Shown: positions 26,184 through 34,371 of the stretch, in pieces
Numbering within the stretch: the stretch's first letter is position 1
How the letters are laid out: every line of letters starts with the position of its first letter
NCBI RefSeq assembly: GCF_000526375.1
Contig: NZ_JAFY01000007.1
Span: 620,001-684,000 of the forward strand
DNA from: Aminiphilus circumscriptus DSM 16581
GTDB taxonomy: Bacteria; Synergistota; Synergistia; Synergistales; Aminiphilaceae
DNA length: 64,000 bases
Direction: 5' to 3'
Position numbers and translations under genes: made by a program
Notes under the pieces: generated by a model
Databases searched by the model: none
What the model saw: the letters and a program-made list of their open reading frames with translations, nothing else
Told to the model about the DNA's origin: nothing

Positions 26184-28016
26184 GTGTGTGGAATCGTTGG
26201 CTACGTAGGTTTTCGCAAGGCCGCCGAGGTCCTTTTGGATGGACTACGACGGGTTGAGTACCGTGGATATGATTCCGCCGGTTTGGCGGTACGGACGGAA
26301 AAGGGTTTGGAGATCGTCAAGGAAGTCGGAAAGGTCTCGGACCTCGAACAGGTCGCGAGGGGGAGAAATCTCACGGGGTGTCAGGGAATCGGACACACGA
26401 GATGGGCTACCCATGGCGGCGTGACGGTGACGAACGCACATCCTCATGCGGATGGAGCGGGACGTTTTGCTCTGGTTCACAATGGAATCATCGAGAACTA
26501 TCTCGATCTTCAGGAAGAGCTTCACGCCAAGGGTGTTTGCTTCTTTTCTCAAACGGATACGGAAGTGATCGTACAGCTTCTCGCGCACCTTCGCGCCGAG
26601 ACGGATGACATGCCCACCGCTCTTACGCTGCTGCAGCAGCGGCTGAACGGTTCTTTCGCCCTAGCCATCATCGACGCTCAGGAACCAGAGTGTTTCTACT
26701 GCGTGCGTCGCGGCTCACCTCTGGTTCTCGGCCTTGGGGTCGAGGAATGTTTTTGTGCCTCCGATGTGTCGGCACTCCTTCCCTACACGAAAAACGTGGT
26801 CTACCTCGAAGAGGGAGACACCGCTAGAGTGTGCACGAAGGGCGTGGAAATATGGAACGAGTGTGGCGAGGAAGTGTGCCGGGATGTTGCGATCGTCGAT
26901 TGGGACGTCTCCATGTCTGAAAAGGACGGATATCCCCACTACATGCTGAAGGAGATCAACGAGCAAGGAGCGGTGTTTCGTTCTACGCTGAAGGGACGCA
27001 TCACCGAGGGGCGTATCGATCTCTCGAACGATCTCGACTGGGATGCCTCCAAAATCAACTCGTGGAAGAATGTGCACATCGTCGCCTGCGGAACGTCCTA
27101 CTACGCCTCCCTTGTGGCCCAAAGGGCATTGGAACAATGGACGGACTGTCATATCGTTGTGGACGTCGCCTCGGAATATCGTTATCGCAGGATGAAGGCG
27201 GATCCCAGCACGCTGGCGGTGTTCGTCTCCCAGTCGGGAGAGACGGCAGACACGCTTGCAGCCCAAAGGAAAGCTCGCAGCGAAGGTGCGCACTGTCTGG
27301 CGATCACAAACGTCCGAGGTTCCACGCTGGCGAGGGAAGTGCACGATGTGCTTCTGCTAAAAGCAGGGCCCGAGATCGGTGTTGCCGCCACAAAAACCTT
27401 CATGGGGCAGATGGTGGCACTGTATCTTCTCGCACTCTTTCTCGGCGAGGCGAGGAGAACGTTGTCCGCCGCGGAAGCGAAACGCCTTGCGGAAGAGCTG
27501 CTCCACCTTCCCTATAAAGTTGAAATTGTTCTCAACAGACAGGATGCCATCAAGGAAATTGCACGGAAATATGCGGAAAAACGTAATTTCCTCTATCTCG
27601 GAAGAGGCAACACGTATCCCGTCGCTCTCGAAGGCGCGCTCAAGCTCAAGGAAATTTCCTACATCCATGCAGAAGCCTACGCGGCAGGCGAGATGAAACA
27701 CGGCCCAATCGCATTACTGGAGCCGGACGTTCCTGTCCTTGTGATTGTACCCAGAAACAGTCTTTACGAAAAAACACTCTCGAACATACAGGAGGCGAAG
27801 GCACGACACAGTGCCATCATCGCCGTAGGGACCGACGGCGATGCTCTCCTGCCCCATCACGTGGAGGACATTCTCTGGATTCCTTGGACGGATGAAGAAT
27901 TTGTTCCATTTCTGGCGGTTGTTCCGTTGCAGTTGTTTGCCTATCACGCGGCAGTCCTGCGCGGATGCGAAATCGATCAGCCGAGGAACCTCGCGAAAAG
28001 CGTTACCGTGGAATAA
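26184..28016 (+). CDS. glmS: Glutamine-fructose-6-phosphate aminotransferase
   Basis: GlmS makes glucosamine-6-phosphate from fructose-6-phosphate and glutamine. The start is GTG at 26184, because the catalytic Cys must be residue 2 and become the N-terminus (CGIVGYVG); the frame runs on upstream into the ribozyme. The 610-residue protein has the glutaminase motifs RGYDSAG and HTRWATHGGV, and two SIS domains with CGTSYYAS, VSQSGETADT and YAAGEMKHGPIAL. The C-terminal tail KSVTVE is typical. A GAGAGGA site lies 11 bases upstream. The 3' end is followed by a strong bidirectional terminator. Confidence 0.97.
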   Translation: MCGIVGYVGFRKAAEVLLDGLRRVEYRGYDSAGLAVRTEKGLEIVKEVGKVSDLEQVARGRNLTGCQGIGHTRWATHGGVTVTNAHPHADGAGRFALVHNGIIENYLDLQEELHAKGVCFFSQTDTEVIVQLLAHLRAETDDMPTALTLLQQRLNGSFALAIIDAQEPECFYCVRRGSPLVLGLGVEECFCASDVSALLPYTKNVVYLEEGDTARVCTKGVEIWNECGEEVCRDVAIVDWDVSMSEKDGYPHYMLKEINEQGAVFRSTLKGRITEGRIDLSNDLDWDASKINSWKNVHIVACGTSYYASLVAQRALEQWTDCHIVVDVASEYRYRRMKADPSTLAVFVSQSGETADTLAAQRKARSEGAHCLAITNVRGSTLAREVHDVLLLKAGPEIGVAATKTFMGQMVALYLLALFLGEARRTLSAAEAKRLAEELLHLPYKVEIVLNRQDAIKEIARKYAEKRNFLYLGRGNTYPVALEGALKLKEISYIHAEAYAAGEMKHGPIALLEPDVPVLVIVPRNSLYEKTLSNIQEAKARHSAIIAVGTDGDALLPHHVEDILWIPWTDEEFVPFLAVVPLQLFAYHAAVLRGCEIDQPRNLAKSVTVE

Positions 28017-28035
28017 TGAAACTCGGTTTCGCACG

Positions 28036-28087
28036 CACGTGAAAAACGACTGCCGGCGTGAGAACGCTGGCAGTCGTTTTTCACGTG
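28036..28087. terminator. Bidirectional terminator between glmS and the response regulator
   Basis: A 23-base-pair stem (28036-28058 with 28065-28087, one G-U pair) with A5 in the left arm and T5 in the right arm. The stop codon of the minus-strand response regulator lies inside the right arm (28081-28083), so the hairpin overlaps the end of that gene. Confidence 0.85.
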
Positions 28088-28968
28088 TTTGGCGCAAAAT
28101 ACCCAAAACGGTGCAGCGCACGTTGCGTTTTGAGCTTCACAACTTCAGGGCGAAAAGGTTTCACGATAAAATCAACCGCACCGAAACGCAAGGCTTGGAT
28201 CAATTTTTCCTTATCTCCATAACCGGAGACGACGATGAAAGGGATATCTTTTCCCCCAGGGAGTTCCCGAACTCGGGCCATAAGACGAAAACCGTCCATT
28301 TCGGGCATGATAAGATCCGTGAGAACAAGATTCGGCGGAACCTGGGATCGAATGAAGCGCAACCCCTCCGCGCCATTTTCGGCCTCGAAAACGACGCAGC
28401 CTATTTTTTCCAAAAGATGACGAAGACCTACGCGAATGACCGATGCGTCATCGACAACAAGAACTCTCGGAGAGCCGGAAGAGTGTTTCGTCTCGGAGCG
28501 ATTTTCAGGTTTTTTTTCTCCGCTTGGAAGCGTTTTTGTCGGTACTTCCGCCGTAGTTTCGGCGTTTTCCTGCGGTTGCTCGGCATCGTGGCTTTTGGGC
28601 GAAAGAATTTGGAGAACTTGTTCGAGATTCGGAGGAAGAGCGAGGAGATCGTCGAGACCTTGCATGCGCGCTCGCACTCGAGCACGCAGCGTGCGCCACT
28701 CCTCACTGAAACCGAAAAAACGAGCGGAGGCAAAGGCATCGTTGAGCTTGATCGCTGCAATGATCTGGCCGTAATCTTCTTCCGTGTCCCCGCGCCATGG
28801 AAAGAGGACCGCGTCGCACGACTCGGGCATCTCCTGCGAGCTGAGCGAGAGTTCTGTCAAACTTTGTCCCTCGTGACATGAAATGCCGCTGTTTTTCAGT
28901 GCCGACACGAGGAGGATTCGGAACTTTGAATCATCCGAGATGATGCTGACATGTTTTGTCGGGCTCAT
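28081..28968 (-). CDS. Two-domain response regulator with an N-terminal pseudo-receiver
   Basis: The 295-residue product ends in a canonical receiver domain: VLVVDDASVIRVGLRHLL with the acidic pair, VLTDLIMPEMDG with the phosphoacceptor Asp, VVSGYG, and FIVKPF with the conserved Lys. The N-terminal 125 residues look like a second receiver (VSIISDDSKFRILLVSAL), but the acceptor strand reads DAVLFPWRG with no Asp, so it is probably a pseudo-receiver. A Glu/Pro/Ser linker of about 45 residues joins them. There is no output domain. The start at 28968 follows the upstream protease stop by 22 bases; no clear ribosome binding site is visible. Confidence 0.85.
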   Translation of the reverse strand: MSPTKHVSIISDDSKFRILLVSALKNSGISCHEGQSLTELSLSSQEMPESCDAVLFPWRGDTEEDYGQIIAAIKLNDAFASARFFGFSEEWRTLRARVRARMQGLDDLLALPPNLEQVLQILSPKSHDAEQPQENAETTAEVPTKTLPSGEKKPENRSETKHSSGSPRVLVVDDASVIRVGLRHLLEKIGCVVFEAENGAEGLRFIRSQVPPNLVLTDLIMPEMDGFRLMARVRELPGGKDIPFIVVSGYGDKEKLIQALRFGAVDFIVKPFRPEVVKLKTQRALHRFGYFAPNT

Positions 28969-28990
28969 GGCTTTTTCGCACGAGGAGACG

Positions 28991-29530
28991 TCATGGCAAG
29001 GGGAAAAACCAGATCGACCAGAGGTTGCCGAGACCATGAAAGAGCATGCCGGGGAAAATATTTCCGTGGCGTTCCCGAAGCGCTCCCATGATCAGGCCGG
29101 GAAAGAATGTCGTGAGAAAAAAGGGATCCGGCCGAAACAACATGTGTGAGAGAGCGAAGAGAGCGGCAACCGTCACCACACGCGTCGTTCGACTCAGAAA
29201 GGGGACAAAAAGCGTCTGAAGCCATCCCCGGAAAAAGATTTCTTCCGTGATTGCCGCCATGGAGCCTGCTGCGAATTGAGCGAGGAAGGCGGAAAAAGCG
29301 ACGTGTCTAGGCAAATCCTGCCCTGGCCAATGGAGGGCGATCACCGTGAGAGGTGCCAACGTCATCACACACACCAAGGCGACTTCCCCGCACATACGCC
29401 GGGAGCAACGGGGAACAAGGCCATATTGTTCATAGGCTTCTTTTCTTGCGTGACACCAGAGGAAAGGACCATATAACATTACAGCGACGGCTACGAATTG
29501 TGACATGTTCTCTGCTCCCATCAAAAACAT
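28991..29530 (-). CDS. CPBP-family intramembrane metalloprotease (CAAX protease-like)
   Basis: This 179-residue, strongly hydrophobic protein has the CPBP/Abi motifs. Motif 1 is AITEEIFFRGWLQ (EExxxR), followed by FALSHMLF and MLFHGLGNLW with the conserved histidines. Such bacterial proteins cleave membrane substrates or provide bacteriocin self-immunity; the role here is unknown. The ATG at 29530 has GAGGA seven bases upstream; ATG 29506 with GGGAG is an alternative. The frame is open for 84 further codons upstream but that part is not family-like. It precedes the response regulator on the same strand. Confidence 0.85.
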   Translation of the reverse strand: MFLMGAENMSQFVAVAVMLYGPFLWCHARKEAYEQYGLVPRCSRRMCGEVALVCVMTLAPLTVIALHWPGQDLPRHVAFSAFLAQFAAGSMAAITEEIFFRGWLQTLFVPFLSRTTRVVTVAALFALSHMLFRPDPFFLTTFFPGLIMGALRERHGNIFPGMLFHGLGNLWSIWFFPLP

Positions 29531-29576
29531 TCGAATTTCCTCATGTGATTCCCGATGCAACGATCGATCTTTTCGC

Positions 29577-29608
29577 AAAAAAAGAGGGCCGGCGGGATAG
29601 CCGGACCT
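29577..29608 (-). terminator. Terminator on the minus strand after perR
   Basis: Read on the minus strand, GGTCCGGC and GCCGGCCC form an 8-base stem with one mismatch, followed by CTC and T7. It would end the perR transcript before the protease gene. Confidence 0.55.
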
Positions 29609-29609
29609 C

Positions 29610-29637
29610 ATTGTAAAGCATTGACAGACAATCACAA
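29610..29637 (-). promoter_or_regulatory. Possible promoter of the CPBP protease gene
   Basis: On the minus strand TTGTGA and TACAAT are separated by 16 bases. The predicted start lies at the edge of the perR terminator hairpin, so terminator and promoter overlap. Confidence 0.35.
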
Positions 29638-29714
29638 ACAAGAAAATCCCGTATTTTGCAGAGAACGCTCTTTTCGGGCTTTCGTCCGGGGGTGATCCAA
29701 CATTTCCGCTGGCG

Positions 29715-30167
29715 TCAATGAATGGAAAGATGTGTGCCTTTCTGTGCCGTATCACCCAAAAGACATTGCTCGCATGTTCCATAGAGGTACACCTGCGAGT
29801 TCTCGACCTTGTGATGGAGATGGGGGAAAAAGGCTCCTATGTTCCCCGCATCGAAAGGAACGTCTATGATGACACCACAGTTGGTACAGCGAAAATGTGC
29901 ATGGAACGCCGTTTCCGGATCGAAAAGGATCCGTTTGTCGTCGATCGTGAGAATATTGATGAGGCCCAAATCCGCGAGCAACTCTGCTGTACCGTAGATC
30001 GTCGCATAGGAAATCGTGGGGAAAAATTGCCGGAGTTCGTTGCAGATGACGTCTGCCGAGGGGTGATCCTTTCTTCCGGCCAGGAGCTTCAAAATGGCGA
30101 TGCGCTGAGCCGTGATCTTGCCCCCGCTCGACTTAAGGCGCTGAATCCCTTCCTCTATGGCCCACAT
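29715..30167 (-). CDS. perR: PerR-like Fur-family metalloregulator
   Basis: The 150-residue repressor has a winged-helix domain (ITAQRIAILKLL, ISYATIYGTAELL) and a metal-binding dimerisation domain. Structural zinc cysteines are RCTNC and CEQC. The five regulatory-metal ligands of Bacillus PerR (H37, D85, H91, H93, D104) all have counterparts: KDHPSAD, ILFD, FHAH and VIIDV. The Asp at the last position favours PerR over Fur, which usually has Glu there. The ATG has CAGGAGGTG upstream. PerR proteins sense peroxide by iron-catalysed histidine oxidation and usually control their own gene. Confidence 0.85.
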   Translation of the reverse strand: MWAIEEGIQRLKSSGGKITAQRIAILKLLAGRKDHPSADVICNELRQFFPTISYATIYGTAELLADLGLINILTIDDKRILFDPETAFHAHFRCTNCGVIIDVPFDAGNIGAFFPHLHHKVENSQVYLYGTCEQCLLGDTAQKGTHLSIH

Positions 30168-30203
30168 GGTGCACCTCCTGTATGCCAAGTTTTTCTTTTT
30201 GAC

Positions 30204-30232
30204 ATCATACGCATTATCGAGTACTTTTGCAA
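30204..30232 (-). promoter_or_regulatory. Promoter of perR
   Basis: On the minus strand TTGCAA (30232-30227) and TATGAT (30209-30204) are separated by 17 bases. The spacer holds GATAATGCGTATGATG, which partly resembles a Fur/Per box, compatible with autoregulation, but the match is too loose to call an operator. Confidence 0.55.
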
Positions 30233-30281
30233 GTGTTTCAGGTTGATGCAAAACGCCTCGAAGAATTTCTCCGCAACGGAC

Positions 30282-30312
30282 TTGACACAGGCGCGCGTGT
30301 TGTGGATATAAT
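30282..30312 (+). promoter_or_regulatory. Promoter of tRNA-Gln
   Basis: A consensus TTGACA (30282-30287) and TATAAT (30307-30312) are separated by 19 bases, longer than ideal; the overlapping GATATA at 17 bases is an alternative -10. The tRNA starts 16 bases after the -10. Confidence 0.65.
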
Positions 30313-30327
30313 TGCTACCGCTTGTGT

Positions 30328-30401
30328 TGGGGTGTAGCCAAGTGGTAAGGCAGGGGACTTTGGATCCTCCACCGCTGGTTCGAATCCAGCCACCCCAGCC
30401 A
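30328..30401 (+). tRNA. tRNA-Gln (anticodon TTG)
   Basis: A 74-base cloverleaf: the 7-base-pair acceptor stem pairs TGGGGTG with CACCCCA, the D arm contains AAGTGGTAA, the anticodon loop is CTTTGGA giving TTG, and the T arm contains GGTTCGAATCC. The 3' CCA is encoded. No variable-arm expansion. Confidence 0.96.
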
Positions 30402-30431
30402 TTCCGGTGCTTTTTCCGGAAATGTCTTTTT
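30402..30431 (+). terminator. Weak terminator after tRNA-Gln
   Basis: TTCCGG (30402-30407) pairs with CCGGAA (30416-30421) around a T-rich loop, followed by ATGTCTTTTT. The stem is short, so efficiency is doubtful. Confidence 0.45.
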
Positions 30432-30517
30432 GTGGCGGCAACGTGGGGCTCCGTGTGGATTGGCCCCTCTTTTTTTGTGGGCCGAGGTGTGCGCATGGCG
30501 CTTTTGTTGTCGTGTGC

Positions 30518-30531
30518 TAACAACGTTGTTA
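30518..30531. promoter_or_regulatory. 14-base perfect palindrome upstream of glmU
   Basis: TAACAACGTTGTTA lies 40 bases before the glmU start, in the 169-base gap after tRNA-Gln. Its symmetry and A/T-rich flanks suggest an operator for a dimeric regulator. No regulator can be assigned. Confidence 0.35.
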
Positions 30532-30570
30532 CGGAAGAAAAAACCCCACACTGAAATGGGGGTATGGCAT

Positions 30571-31992
30571 ATGAGAGAAAAAGACTTTCCGGACATCGCC
30601 GCTCTTGTTTTGGCTGCCGGAAAGGGAACGAGAATGAAAAGCGACACCCCAAAGGTTCTTTTACCGCTTTTGGGAGAAGCGTTGCTTTCCTATCCTCTTG
30701 CTGCGGTCCGCGGAGCGGGATTGGAAAGCTGTGGTGTCGTTTTTGGACACGGAGCTTCCCGTGTGTGTGCCTTTCTGGAAAACGCGTTTCCGGAAGTGAC
30801 GGGCATTCACCAGGAAGAACAACGCGGAACCGGTCATGCTGTTTCAGTCGCGCAGGATTGGTGGAAACAGTTTCGTCATCTTCTCGTGCTTCCCGGTGAT
30901 TTGCCTCTTCTTCCTCCGGAAGCGTTGACTTCCCTTTGCCGGGAACACATCTCCAGAAACGCGGCGTGCACATTTCTCACTATGCGTCTCGAAGATCCGA
31001 CAGGATATGGACGTGTCGTAGAAAAGAATGGGCGGATACGGATTGTCGAGGAAAAGGACGCTCTTCCGGAAGAAAAGGCGATCCGGGACGTGAACAGTGG
31101 AATCTATGTCTTCGACACCGCTCTTCTTGAGAAGGAACTTGCCCTGATAAGCCCGGACAATGCCCAGAACGAGTACTACCTTACGGATGTGGTGGATCGT
31201 CTTGGTGCGACACAGCTCCCGGTAGTGATGGTTTGCTGGCCCATTCCCCAGGACCTTTTCGGCGTCAACGACCCCGTGCAGTTGGCGGATGCGGAGCGAC
31301 GCCTTCGCGACCGTATACTCGGTGCATGGATGCGGAGAGGTGTCCGTTGTGTCGATCCTGCGTCGGTGTGGATCGGGCCGAAAGTGACGCTTGCGGAGGA
31401 TCTTCTCATCGAGCCGAACGTCCAGATTTTGGGGAAGACGCACATCGGAGCGGGAAGCCGAATCGGTACGGGCTCCGTGGTTCGGGATTCGGAGTTGGGA
31501 AAATGCTGTACTCTTGTGGCATACGTAGTCATTCAGGATAGCCGCGTCGAGGGGAATTCCCGCATAGGCCCCTTTGCGTTTCTCCGGGATGACACGACCA
31601 TACGGGATCGCGCCTTAGTGGGCAAATTTGTGGAAATCAAAAAGAGCGACATCGGAGACGATGCAAAAGTGCCTCATCTTTCCTACATCGGCGACGCGCA
31701 CGTGGGGGCAGGGACGAACATCGGAGCCGGTACCATCACCTGCAACTACGACGGTGTGAAAAAGAACAGGACCATCATCGGTGACGACTGTTTTATTGGG
31801 AGTGACACCATGCTCGTCGCTCCCGTCGAACTGGGCGAAGGAGCCATGACAGGCGCAGGGTCGGTCATCACTGAAGATGTCCCCGCGGGGGCTTTGGCCA
31901 TCGGCAGAGCTCGTCAGCGAAACATTCCGGGATGGAGAGCGCGCAAAGCAGGATCGTCTGAAAACGACGCCACGGAAGGAGGTAAAAGCTGA
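30571..31992 (+). CDS. glmU: Bifunctional GlcN-1-P acetyltransferase / GlcNAc-1-P uridylyltransferase
   Basis: GlmU acetylates glucosamine-1-phosphate and then makes UDP-GlcNAc. The 473-residue product has the uridylyltransferase loop LAAGKGTRMKSDTPKVL, EEQRGTGHAV, GDLPLL and DVNSGIYVF. From about residue 255 a left-handed beta helix of hexapeptide repeats follows (VWIGPKV, IEPNVQI, IGAGSRIG), with the acetyltransferase signature GAGTITCNYDG. The ATG at 30571 has a GGGGG site; an in-frame ATG at 30556 is possible. Its stop overlaps the prs start by three bases. Confidence 0.96.
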   Translation: MREKDFPDIAALVLAAGKGTRMKSDTPKVLLPLLGEALLSYPLAAVRGAGLESCGVVFGHGASRVCAFLENAFPEVTGIHQEEQRGTGHAVSVAQDWWKQFRHLLVLPGDLPLLPPEALTSLCREHISRNAACTFLTMRLEDPTGYGRVVEKNGRIRIVEEKDALPEEKAIRDVNSGIYVFDTALLEKELALISPDNAQNEYYLTDVVDRLGATQLPVVMVCWPIPQDLFGVNDPVQLADAERRLRDRILGAWMRRGVRCVDPASVWIGPKVTLAEDLLIEPNVQILGKTHIGAGSRIGTGSVVRDSELGKCCTLVAYVVIQDSRVEGNSRIGPFAFLRDDTTIRDRALVGKFVEIKKSDIGDDAKVPHLSYIGDAHVGAGTNIGAGTITCNYDGVKKNRTIIGDDCFIGSDTMLVAPVELGEGAMTGAGSVITEDVPAGALAIGRARQRNIPGWRARKAGSSENDATEGGKS

Positions 31993-32960
31993 TGGTCACA
32001 CGCCTGAGGGAGCTAAAAATCCTCACCGGTTCCGCAAACCCCGCCTTTGCACAGGAAGTTGGGGACCATTTGCGGGTTCCCGTGGCCGCTTCGAAGATTT
32101 TTCGTTTTTCCGACGGAGAAATAGGAGTTTCCATTGAAGAAAGCGTCCGCGGGGCCGATGTGTTCGTCATTCAGCCCGTCTGTTCCCCGACGAACGAAAA
32201 TCTGATGGAACTTCTCATCATGGTGGACGCCCTCAAACGAGCATCCGCTTATCGTGTGAATGTTGTCACCCCCTATTTCGGCTATGCTCGCCAGGACAGG
32301 AAAACCAAGGCACGGGAGCCTATCACGGCAAAACTCGTGGCAAACCTTATACAGACTGCGGGAGCGCACAGACTTGTGGCCACAGATCTTCACGCGGGAC
32401 AGATTCAGGGTTTTTTCGATATTCCCGTGGATCATCTTACGGGGATCCCGCTCCTTTCCTCCTATTTCAAGGAAACACTCCGGGACGCTTTGAGCGAGGA
32501 TCGCGTCGTCGTTGTCTCCCCGGATATCGGAGGAGTTGTGCGTGCCCGCCAGTTTGCGTTGCACCTCAACGCAGACCTGGCCATTGTCGACAAAAGACGT
32601 TCCCACGAGGTGGCGAACTACTGCGAAGTTCTCGAGATTATCGGACACGTGAAAGATAAAGTGGTCGTGCTGGTGGACGACATTGTGGACACGGCCGGAA
32701 CACTGGTACAGGCCACTCAGGCATTGCTGGAAAGAGGCGCTGAAAAGGTTTTTGCTTGTGCCACCCATGGCGTGCTTTCGGGACCGGCGGTGGAACGCTT
32801 GAAAAATTCCCCCATCCACCAGGTCGTTTTCACGAACACCATACCGTTGCCACCGGAGAAGAAGTTGGATAAGATTATCCAGCTTTCCATCGCGTCTCTC
32901 GTGGCGGAGGCAATCAGCAGAATCCATTCCGACCATTCCGTCAGCATTTTGTTCCGGTAG
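31992..32960 (+). CDS. prs: Ribose-phosphate pyrophosphokinase
   Basis: Prs makes PRPP from ribose-5-phosphate and ATP for nucleotide, histidine and tryptophan synthesis. The 322-residue enzyme has FSDGEIGVSIEESVRG, the PYFGYARQDRK flexible-loop region, ATDLHAGQIQGFFDIPVDHL and the PRPP-binding loop VVLVDDIVDTAGT. The ATG overlaps the glmU stop and has GGAGG 10 bases upstream. The glmU-prs-rplY(ctc)-pth order is the same as in Bacillus. Confidence 0.97.
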   Translation: MVTRLRELKILTGSANPAFAQEVGDHLRVPVAASKIFRFSDGEIGVSIEESVRGADVFVIQPVCSPTNENLMELLIMVDALKRASAYRVNVVTPYFGYARQDRKTKAREPITAKLVANLIQTAGAHRLVATDLHAGQIQGFFDIPVDHLTGIPLLSSYFKETLRDALSEDRVVVVSPDIGGVVRARQFALHLNADLAIVDKRRSHEVANYCEVLEIIGHVKDKVVVLVDDIVDTAGTLVQATQALLERGAEKVFACATHGVLSGPAVERLKNSPIHQVVFTNTIPLPPEKKLDKIIQLSIASLVAEAISRIHSDHSVSILFR

Positions 32961-33025
32961 CGGCGGGTCGATCACCTGCAGCGCCGTAGGGCAAGAGACA
33001 TACGAGAAATAAGGAGGAAAACCCA

Positions 33026-33673
33026 ATGTCCAATTTTGTCTCCCTCAACCTGGAAACCCGGGAAACGACCGGGAAAGAAACGAACAAAAAGCTTCGCAAG
33101 ATCGGCTATCTTCCTGCCGTGTTCTATGGACACGACTACCCCGAGGGACTTCCCGTGAAACTGGAGGAGCGGCCTTTCATGATGCAACTCCGCCATTCCC
33201 ACTGGGAAACTTTGCGTATCGACGCAACCATGCCCGATGGGAAAGTGGAAATGGCGCTCATCCGGGATCTGCAGCGTGATCCGCTGACGGACCATATCCT
33301 TCATGTCGATTTTTACCAAATGCTCAAGGGACAGAAGGTGCGCGTCGTCGTTCCCGTGGTGCTCGTCAACAAGGAAAGTTGTGTGGGCGTCAAGGCGGGG
33401 GGCGTGCTGGAAGTCGTTGCCCGCGAAGTGGAAATCGAGGTTCTTCCCCGGGAAATTCCCGATGCCATCGAGGTGGATGTGGCACAATTGCAGCTTGGCA
33501 AGAGCATTTCCGCGAAACAGTGTGCGTTGCCGGAAAGCGCTTCCCTGTTGACGGATCCAAACGAAGTCCTTGTGCTTGTCGTGGAACCCAGGGTTGAGGA
33601 GGAGACTGCGCCTGGAACCCCGGGGAGCATGGAAGTCGAGGTCGTACAGAAGGGCAAAGCCAGAGAGGAATAA
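33026..33673 (+). CDS. rplY: 50S ribosomal protein bL25, CTC family
   Basis: The 215-residue protein consists of the N-terminal bL25 domain that binds 5S rRNA (about residues 1-92, containing GYLPAVFYG and LIRDLQRDPLTDHILHVDF) and a C-terminal beta domain of the TL5/CTC type. The last 25 residues are an acidic, Pro/Gly-rich tail. AAGGAGGAAAA precedes the ATG. In Bacillus the CTC protein is a general-stress protein; here the gene sits in the same neighbourhood with pth. Confidence 0.95.
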   Translation: MSNFVSLNLETRETTGKETNKKLRKIGYLPAVFYGHDYPEGLPVKLEERPFMMQLRHSHWETLRIDATMPDGKVEMALIRDLQRDPLTDHILHVDFYQMLKGQKVRVVVPVVLVNKESCVGVKAGGVLEVVAREVEIEVLPREIPDAIEVDVAQLQLGKSISAKQCALPESASLLTDPNEVLVLVVEPRVEEETAPGTPGSMEVEVVQKGKAREE

Positions 33674-33679
33674 TCTCTC

Positions 33680-34252
33680 GTGTGGGTTGTCGCAGGATTG
33701 GGCAATCCGGGAATCGAGTATGCCTTCACGAGACACAACGCCGGATGGATGGTTGTGGACGAGCTTGTTTCCCGACACCATTTCGGTGCGCCGCAATTAC
33801 GGCATCATGGAGCGCTTTGGAAGGGAACACTTCACGGGGAAGGCGTCTTGCTTTTCAAGCCCATGACCTACATGAACTTGAGCGGCAAAGCTGTGGGTGA
33901 GCTTATAGGCTACCTTCGGCTTCCGTTGGAGAAACTTCTCGTCGTCTTCGACGACGTTGCATTGCCCTTCGGGACATTGCGCCTTCGCGAAAGAGGATCC
34001 GCCGGAGGGCACAACGGCATGGCCTCGGTTCTCGGGGCATTGAAAACTCTCAATGTTCCCAGACTGCGTATGGGAGTGGGGCCTCTCCCTCCGGGAGCGA
34101 ACCTTGTTTCGTATGTCACGGAACGATTTCGTCCGGACGAGAGCAAGGAACTTTCTTCGTTCATCCTCAAAGGGGCGGATGCGGTGGAATTCCTGATCGA
34201 GAAGGGGTTCGAAAAGGCGATGAGCACCATCAACGCTCATCCGCCGAAATGA
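33680..34252 (+). CDS. pth: Peptidyl-tRNA hydrolase
   Basis: Pth recycles peptidyl-tRNA dropped from ribosomes. The 190-residue enzyme has VAGLGNPGIEYAFTRHNAGW with the catalytic His in RHN, FKPMTYMNLSG, VVFDDVALPFGTLRLR and GGHNGMASV. The start is GTG, six bases after the rplY stop, with GAGGAA upstream. A hairpin follows about 65 bases downstream. Confidence 0.96.
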   Translation: MWVVAGLGNPGIEYAFTRHNAGWMVVDELVSRHHFGAPQLRHHGALWKGTLHGEGVLLFKPMTYMNLSGKAVGELIGYLRLPLEKLLVVFDDVALPFGTLRLRERGSAGGHNGMASVLGALKTLNVPRLRMGVGPLPPGANLVSYVTERFRPDESKELSSFILKGADAVEFLIEKGFEKAMSTINAHPPK

Positions 34253-34315
34253 AAATGCAGAGAAGGCTTGTCTGAGAGGGACACATGCACGAAGGTTCGA
34301 TGTCCTTTTCCCTTG

Positions 34316-34343
34316 ATCGTGGCGAGGTCATCCTCGCCACGAT
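34316..34343 (+). terminator. Hairpin between pth and mfd
   Basis: A perfect 12-base-pair stem (34316-34327 with 34332-34343) with a TCAT loop, followed by GTCTTTCTG. It may end the glmU-prs-rplY-pth transcript, though the downstream tract is only moderately T-rich, and it lies 28 bases before the mfd start. Confidence 0.5.
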
Positions 34344-34371
34344 GTCTTTCTGAGAGAACCCGGACGCAACG

